This document shows positions 59,156 to 64,000 of a stretch of 64,000 nucleotides of DNA, one piece after another. The stretch's first letter is position 1. Each line of letters begins with the position of its first letter. This stretch comes from Nostoc sp. KVJ3. Lineage in GTDB: Bacteria; Cyanobacteriota; Cyanobacteriia; Cyanobacteriales; Nostocaceae. The stretch covers positions 682,001 to 746,000 of the forward strand of contig NZ_WWFG01000002.1 of assembly GCF_026127265.1 (NCBI RefSeq), read 5' to 3'. Under the pieces are notes generated by a model. The model did no database searches and had not been told where the DNA came from. It saw only the letters and a program-made list of their open reading frames with translations. The translations under genes were made by a program, and so were the position numbers.

Positions 59156-61330
59156 ATGATCAAACGCCTCCTTGTGGTCGAGTCTCCCGGAAAAGTCAAA
59201 AAACTCAGTCAAATTCTGGGTGCAGATTGGAAAGTTCTCGCTAGTTGTGGCCATATCCGAGAACTCAGCAATGAAGGGGACGATTCCTTGGGCTTTGTCA
59301 TGGATGGCAATAATGTCAGATGCAACTACATCCCGCGCGACCAACGAGCCAAAGAAACAATCCAGAAACTCAAGTCTGCGGTGAGGCAGGTTGATGAAGT
59401 TGTTTTAGCAACTGACCCAGACCGGGAAGGCGAAACAATCGCTTGGCACCTCAAAGAAACGCTGGGTTTAAGGGAACCAAAACGGGTAATTTATACTGAG
59501 ATTACAGCATCGGCGGTACAGAGTGCGATCGCTAATCCTAGAAAACTAGATCAAAATTTAATCGGTGCTGGGTTGTGTCGAGATTGCCTAGACAAGTTGG
59601 TAGGCTATAAGGGTAGTCCTTTAGTTTGGGCATTAAATAACGGCGCTAAGAGTGTTGGCAGAGTCCAAAGCGCGACATTACACCTGATTTGTCAGCGAGA
59701 AAACGAAATTCTGGCTTTTGTCCCCCAAGATTACTGGAGTGTCTGGGTAGATTATGCTGAAGGATTTCGGGCTTTTTACAAAGGGACGGTTGATTCTGCT
59801 AAAGATGCAGCAGAGCAAGAGACTGAAACTCACGATGACGCAAAGGTAGGTAATAGTCCAGAAACACCAGAGTCTAAGCGTGTTCTTTCCGAAGCAGAGG
59901 CTACACGTCTAGTTGAAGAAGCACAGCGACATCCTCATCAGGTGATTCATTTTGAAGGAAAAATCGTTAATCGCCAGCCACCGCCACCATTTACAACTTC
60001 TAGCCTTCAGCAAGCAGCCGGTTCAAAGCTGAGGTTTGCTCCTGACAAAACTATGGTTGTTGCTCAAAAACTCTATGAGGCTGGGCTGATTACATATATG
60101 CGAACAGACTCAGTAATGCTGAGTCCAGAATTTTGTGCCAGCGCCCGGAAATGGTTAGAGCAAAATGACCCGCCGAATGTACCGACGCAAGTTGCCAAGC
60201 ATCGCAGTAGCAAATCGGCTCAAGAAGCACATGAGGCGATTCGACCAACGGATGTATTTCGTCCCTCAGTTCAATTGCGTTTAGAACTTCCTGATGATGA
60301 GTTTAATCTCTATGTAATGATTTGGAAACGGTCAATTGCTTCTCAATGCAAGGCCGCACAATTGCGTAAAACTTTGGTGATTACTCAGTCTGGTTCTCTA
60401 CTGTGGTCAGCCAGAGGGCAAGTAATTGAATTTTACGGTTATGCTCGCTACTGGAATAATCTCAGCAAGGATAGTGTTTTACCTTCATTACAACAGGGAC
60501 AACCATTGAAACTGGAAAATGCTGGACATGAAAAGAAGCAAACTCAGCCACCACCGCGTTATAGTGAACCAAAATTAGTGCAACTGATGGAACGGAAAGG
60601 AATTGGTCGCCCAAGTACCTATGCTCCTACTGTTGCTACTTTAAAAAAACGAAATTATGTGGAGTTGAAAAAAGACCATCTGCAACCGACAGCGTTAGGG
60701 TTAGAAGTTGATGCGTTTTTGCTCAAAGCACTGCCAGATTTACTAGAGGCGGAATTCACAGCAAAAATGGAAGATGCCCTTGATGCCATTTCCGAAGGAA
60801 AGAATTCTTGGCAGCATTATTTAACTAGTTGGAATCAGAATTACTTTGTCCCAGCACTCACCAAAGCTAAAACTGTAGTTGCGAGTTCCCCAACAGGTAA
60901 AGTTAATGTAATAACTGAGCGCAAATATGAAACTTCCAGGACGCGATGCCCTGAATGCAAAAGTTGTCTTGCCAAAATTCCCAGTACTAAGGTTAAAAAG
61001 AAATATTTTCTCAAATGTACAAAAGGCTGTGATGTCGTGCTATTTTGGAGCGACTTTAACAAGACTTGGCAGCCACCACAAACTAAAGCAGTTGAGGCTG
61101 AAAATCAACAAAAGCCTCCCGTAAAGATAACGGAATATCCTTGTCCAGTATGTAAGAAACCTCTAGAGGAGTACAGTTACATCAAAGAGGGACAGAGTAA
61201 GAAAATGTTGCGATGTTCTGATTCACAATCGCGTCAAGATACTAAACATAAAGATGTAGCTTATTTCAATACACAAAATGGATGGTGGAGTCCTAAATTT
61301 GGGGACTTAGGGGTTAAGAGACGCGATTGA
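59156..61330 (+). CDS. Type IA DNA topoisomerase, second-type
   Basis: A 724-residue topoisomerase. The TOPRIM domain shows LLVVESPGKVKKLSQILG, then VVLATDPDREGETIAWHLKE (DxD). The gate domain has DKLVGYKGSPLVW and KSVGRVQSATLHLICQRE. The catalytic tyrosine is in AGLITYMRTDSVMLSPE, and KGIGRPSTYAPTVATLKKRN is conserved. Two C-terminal zinc-finger-like parts follow (RTRCPECKSCLAKIP, YPCPVCKKPLEEYSY). The N-terminus differs from the housekeeping cyanobacterial TopA I remember, so this is probably an extra copy. The ATG at 59156 gives MIKRLLVVESPG. An upstream ATG at 59087 lies in repeat DNA. Confidence 0.92.
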   Translation: MIKRLLVVESPGKVKKLSQILGADWKVLASCGHIRELSNEGDDSLGFVMDGNNVRCNYIPRDQRAKETIQKLKSAVRQVDEVVLATDPDREGETIAWHLKETLGLREPKRVIYTEITASAVQSAIANPRKLDQNLIGAGLCRDCLDKLVGYKGSPLVWALNNGAKSVGRVQSATLHLICQRENEILAFVPQDYWSVWVDYAEGFRAFYKGTVDSAKDAAEQETETHDDAKVGNSPETPESKRVLSEAEATRLVEEAQRHPHQVIHFEGKIVNRQPPPPFTTSSLQQAAGSKLRFAPDKTMVVAQKLYEAGLITYMRTDSVMLSPEFCASARKWLEQNDPPNVPTQVAKHRSSKSAQEAHEAIRPTDVFRPSVQLRLELPDDEFNLYVMIWKRSIASQCKAAQLRKTLVITQSGSLLWSARGQVIEFYGYARYWNNLSKDSVLPSLQQGQPLKLENAGHEKKQTQPPPRYSEPKLVQLMERKGIGRPSTYAPTVATLKKRNYVELKKDHLQPTALGLEVDAFLLKALPDLLEAEFTAKMEDALDAISEGKNSWQHYLTSWNQNYFVPALTKAKTVVASSPTGKVNVITERKYETSRTRCPECKSCLAKIPSTKVKKKYFLKCTKGCDVVLFWSDFNKTWQPPQTKAVEAENQQKPPVKITEYPCPVCKKPLEEYSYIKEGQSKKMLRCSDSQSRQDTKHKDVAYFNTQNGWWSPKFGDLGVKRRD

Positions 61331-61334
61331 AATA

Positions 61335-61590
61335 ATTCGTAATTCGTAATTATGTTTTGTGACGGGGATTTAAACCCCGATACAAAACCTGCTGCCTATA
61401 GAGGCAGGAGACTTATATCATGTCCGCTTGCTTATTAAACCCGAATAACCCCACCCCGCCAAAGCTGTGCTTTGTCTTCCCTCCCCACAGGTGGGAAAGG
61501 GTTGGGGGTGGGGTGCAATGACTACGGGAATAGTAACTACTTATGCGGACATGATATTAAACCCCCAAATTTTGTTAATCGCGTCTGTAC
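61335..61590. repeat. Older Nostoc repeat (second copy) interrupted by a MITE
   Basis: AATTCGTAATTCGTAATT is followed by GACGGGGATTTAAACCCCGA, TACAAAACCTGCTGCC, CTATAGAGGCAGGAGACTTA and, after the inserted element, AACCCCCAAATTTTGTTAAT. The same order (TACAAAAC ... GACTTAAATCCCC ... TTTGTTAAT, preceded by AATTCGTAATTC) occurs uninterrupted at 54050-54150. Confidence 0.65.
61416..61556. mobile_element. 141-bp MITE with TATCATGTCCGC ends and TTA target duplication
   Basis: The left end TATCATGTCCGC (61416-61427) is the exact inverse of the right end GCGGACATGATA (61545-61556). TTA lies on both sides (61413-61415 and 61557-61559), while the uninterrupted sister repeat near 54140 has a single TTA at that place. 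Inside are CCCCACCCC and GGGGTGGGGT arms. There is no coding capacity. Confidence 0.75.
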
Positions 61591-61631
61591 AAGAATTAGA
61601 AGAGATGCGATTAATCCATAACATATAAACT

Positions 61632-63560
61632 CTACGATTCTCTTCCTGATGCCCAGGTATCACGCCATTTGACAGTACCTTCTTTCGCAATCACCCAACG
61701 ACGATTTACCAGATTTTCCCGCAGAGGCGATCGCCCTTCCCGCCACATGGCATACTTGTAAGCAATCAGTTTACCAGCACTTTCATCAAAGGGAATCTCA
61801 GCAGACCAGGTATTGGAGTTGATGTACTCTAAAGGATATGCTTTACTGATATCCCAGTTACCCAACTCTGGGCAGTCTCCTGTCACTACAATGATTTCAC
61901 CAGGTTTGGTATCCACGCCATTGAGTTGGATGCGGACAATTGTTTGTCCTTTGATGCGTTCCCCAACATGGCTGAAAACAAGTATTCCCCGTTCTTGTAG
62001 TACTAGGTCATAAATCTTGCCGTCTTTAACTTCATATTTGTTACGAGTCACCACGCAAGTATGCTCACCATCGGGCAATTCTGTGTCTACTTCTCTTAGA
62101 GTAACTTCTCCTCCCCGGTTTAAAGCGACAAAACACAGAGAATCACGATAACGGCGCACATAACAGTAAACATCAGGAGTCAAGTATTTCTGCCAATGGC
62201 TACCCATTGACACGGCTGGATTCAGTCGCCGTAAACCAGACAGCAATCTGATGCACCAATAAATCTCACTGTCAGTATCCCAATTTTCCATCATTGGGCG
62301 GTTATATGGGTCGTTACCGCCATCAGTATCGTTATGTAAATACTGTTCTGTGCCGTAATATATACAGGGAATACCGCGAGATGTCATAATTAAGGCGATC
62401 GCAACCTTTAGCATCGCTGGATCGGGATTCAGCGATTGGAAGCGACACATATCATGGTTATCGATGAAGGTAACTAATTCTGTTGCCCCGTTATAACGAT
62501 AATCCTGGTCAAAAATGTATTGAATTGTTTGGAATCCCATTTCTGAACCTTGCCCTAGTGCGGCTCGAATTGCTACGCACAGCCCAAAGTCTAGAAGTGT
62601 CATCCCTGAGTGGTTAACAAATTCTACGGAGCGATCGTCACTAGGATTACTGTAAATCCATTCACCAAAAATAAATACATCTGGTTTGTGATTGGTCATC
62701 TCACCAGTGAATTCTTGCCAAAACCAGATGGGCATGTGCTTGACAGTATCAACCCGCAGTGCATCTACACCCCGGTCTAGCCATTGTTTAATTGCTGACT
62801 TAATATACTGCCGATATTCTGTATTGTTTTCGTTGAAGGTTGCCAGACCCGCTAGTTCACAATTCTGTACTTGCCAATCGTCTTCCCAGTTTTGCACTTC
62901 ACCATAATGATGATACCAATGATTGACATCATTATTGAAGTCAGCAATTTTGACTCCATCATCAAATAATTCCCCTTTGCTACCACTGGTATCAGGGCTG
63001 CTGTGGTTGCAGACAATATCCAGCACCAGTTTCATATTCCGCTTATGCAGTTCCGCAATTAACCGATCAAAGGTTGTATTTTTTTCTTCTTGAGTAGCGT
63101 TTAATGAAGGGTTCTCGCCCTCAGCAATGTAGCGAGGATTAATCCGCTTAAAGTCTTTTGTCCAATAGCCATGCATCGCCGCATTGCTAATAAATAACTG
63201 TTCTACTTGCTCAAATAGTGGAGTTAACCAAATGGCAGTCACTCCCATATTTTTCAGATAATCTAATTTATCAATCACACCTTGCAAGTCACCACCCCAG
63301 TACTTACCCCATTCTTGTCTATTAGGATCGTACAGTTCTGAATTTGCACCCTCGCTATTATCTGGGTCGCCATCATAAAAGCGATCGACCACAAGAAAGT
63401 AAATTGTTTCTTGACGAAACTCAATATCTCTGGTGTAAAGAAACTCCAGGTCAATCTCCGTATCTGATGATGGGGTTTCTATAATAGTTTCTACTTTTTC
63501 TTGGGCAGAATCAACTTTGTATTGATCTGGTGAAAATTGGGATGGAGGGGTTTTTACCAT
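61632..63560 (-). CDS. Alpha-amylase family (GH13) enzyme with C-terminal CBM20 starch-binding domain
   Basis: A 642-residue glycoside hydrolase. The GH13 barrel shows QETIYFLVVDRFYDGDPDN, VTAIWLTPLFEQ, VLDIVCNHSSPDTSG, the nucleophile Asp in DALRVDTVKHMP, the acid Glu in VFIFGEWIYSN and the third acid in VTFIDNHDMCRF. The last 100 residues are a CBM20 (TVRIQLNG-like IVRIQLNGVDTKPGEIIVVT, GDCPELGNWDISKAYPL, NTWSAEIPF). This is the domain order of cyclodextrin glucanotransferases and maltogenic amylases. No clear signal peptide precedes residue 60, so it may act on glycogen inside the cell. A 45-residue acidic, low-complexity N-terminus is unusual. Confidence 0.92.
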   Translation of the reverse strand: MVKTPPSQFSPDQYKVDSAQEKVETIIETPSSDTEIDLEFLYTRDIEFRQETIYFLVVDRFYDGDPDNSEGANSELYDPNRQEWGKYWGGDLQGVIDKLDYLKNMGVTAIWLTPLFEQVEQLFISNAAMHGYWTKDFKRINPRYIAEGENPSLNATQEEKNTTFDRLIAELHKRNMKLVLDIVCNHSSPDTSGSKGELFDDGVKIADFNNDVNHWYHHYGEVQNWEDDWQVQNCELAGLATFNENNTEYRQYIKSAIKQWLDRGVDALRVDTVKHMPIWFWQEFTGEMTNHKPDVFIFGEWIYSNPSDDRSVEFVNHSGMTLLDFGLCVAIRAALGQGSEMGFQTIQYIFDQDYRYNGATELVTFIDNHDMCRFQSLNPDPAMLKVAIALIMTSRGIPCIYYGTEQYLHNDTDGGNDPYNRPMMENWDTDSEIYWCIRLLSGLRRLNPAVSMGSHWQKYLTPDVYCYVRRYRDSLCFVALNRGGEVTLREVDTELPDGEHTCVVTRNKYEVKDGKIYDLVLQERGILVFSHVGERIKGQTIVRIQLNGVDTKPGEIIVVTGDCPELGNWDISKAYPLEYINSNTWSAEIPFDESAGKLIAYKYAMWREGRSPLRENLVNRRWVIAKEGTVKWRDTWASGRES

Positions 63561-63747
63561 AAAAAAACTCGAAATTTTATGTAATTGATACTTGTAGAAC
63601 CAGCACTACAATGTTTCAAGTATTGTGTGTCACTACAAACATCGGTATTGTGACATCCTGCTCATGGTGTAGGTATCTATCGCTAGCTAGTTTATAATTC
63701 TATCGATAGATATAATTCATCTGCTAGAGGATAAAAATAAAGGAATA

Positions 63748-63874
63748 TATAGCAGTCCTATTGGATTTATGAAAAATATAGAGAAGGAAACTAACCGCCA
63801 AGTATGCCAAGTACGCAAAGGGAAGAAAGAAGAAAGAGATATATAATTTTCAAAAATGATTTAGGACTGCTATA
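63748..63874. repeat. MITE-like element with TATAGCAGTCCTA ends
   Basis: TATAGCAGTCCTA (63748-63760) and its exact inverse TAGGACTGCTATA (63862-63874) enclose 101 bases containing GCCAAGTATGCCAAGTACGC and a purine-rich stretch. The inner flanks also pair loosely (ATGAAAAA against TTTTTCAT-like bases). There is no open frame. Confidence 0.65.
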
Positions 63875-63889
63875 GCAGTTATTAATAGT

Positions 63890-63935
63890 CATTAGTCATT
63901 GGTCATTAGTGATTGGTACTAATGACTAATACGAT
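63890..63935. repeat. TCATTAGT/TAATGACT heptamer repeats
   Basis: Imperfect alternating TCATTAG and TAATGAC units form a weak hairpin around GGTAC. It is the same class as the ends of the arrays at 13680 and 31490. The rest of 63561-64000 shows no gene. Confidence 0.6.
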
Positions 63936-64000
63936 GTTTTCGTAGGTGTGGGATAAGTTGACCAACTATTCGCTAATTTTTTTCTAGAAGATTCGCTCCA

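Overview
The window reads as chromosome of a filamentous, Nostoc-like cyanobacterium. The grounds are an allophycocyanin-B gene (apcD), dense HIP1 octamers (GCGATCGC) on both strands, short heptameric repeats of the TTTGTC and TTCCCAA kind between genes, a groES-groL pair under both a CIRCE operator and a cyanobacterial K-box, a three-repeat cyanobacterial Pho box before pstS, and paired DUF3038/DUF4335 genes. No tRNA, rRNA or CRISPR array was recognised.

Layout. 1-2.3 kb: cut-off aldehyde dehydrogenase, then a response-regulator/histidine-kinase hybrid. 2.4-4.5 kb: accessory strip with a broken VapC toxin beside its antitoxin, an Rpn-family nuclease and a decayed copy of that gene's 3' end. 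4.5-10.1 kb (minus): methyltransferase-ureD-ureA-membrane protein-ureB-Coq4-ureC, with the Rpn gene 3 bp behind ureC. 10.2-11.8 kb: ParA remnant and an AT-rich orphan with a CoiA-like zinc motif. 12-14.1 kb: groES-groL. 14.3-22.4 kb: housekeeping and small cyanobacterial genes (frameshifted 2Fe-2S ferredoxin-like gene, NarL-type regulator, NIL protein, asnS, RsbW-like ATPase, rlmD, apcD). 22.4-24.2 kb: a long spacer and a Doc toxin-antitoxin pair. 24.2-28.5 kb: purL (frameshifted) and purF. 28.5-30 kb: dead transposase remnant and a GNAT/DUF1778 toxin-antitoxin pair. 30-39.5 kb: ABC permease, apt, DUF3038/DUF4335, an FHA-PBP, a repeat-rich secreted protein, lspA, bioY. 40-44.2 kb: pstSCAB. 44.5-46.7 kb: DUF2256, asparaginase, DUF928. 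47.4-56.2 kb: a same-strand accessory cluster of LLM flavin monooxygenase, amidohydrolase, G+C-rich FAD monooxygenase, esterase, aldo/keto reductase and ABC exporter. 56.5-58.7 kb: a PARIS-like AAA ATPase + DUF4435 pair with a stop codon inside the effector. 59.1-63.6 kb: a second-type topoisomerase IA and an alpha-amylase with CBM20.

Most notable points: (1) the LLM monooxygenase and the unrelated amidohydrolase end in nearly the same nine residues (QVDKSLVLA / QVDKSLVVA); (2) the PARIS-like pair has an in-frame TAA in its DUF4435 gene; (3) at least four coding regions (vapC-like, ferredoxin-like, purL, esterase) are each broken by what looks like a single-base indel, which raises the question of sequencing error versus decay, especially for purL; (4) two extra genes are embedded between the urease structural genes; (5) several MITE-like inverted-repeat elements are visible, one with a clear TTA target duplication inside an older repeat.
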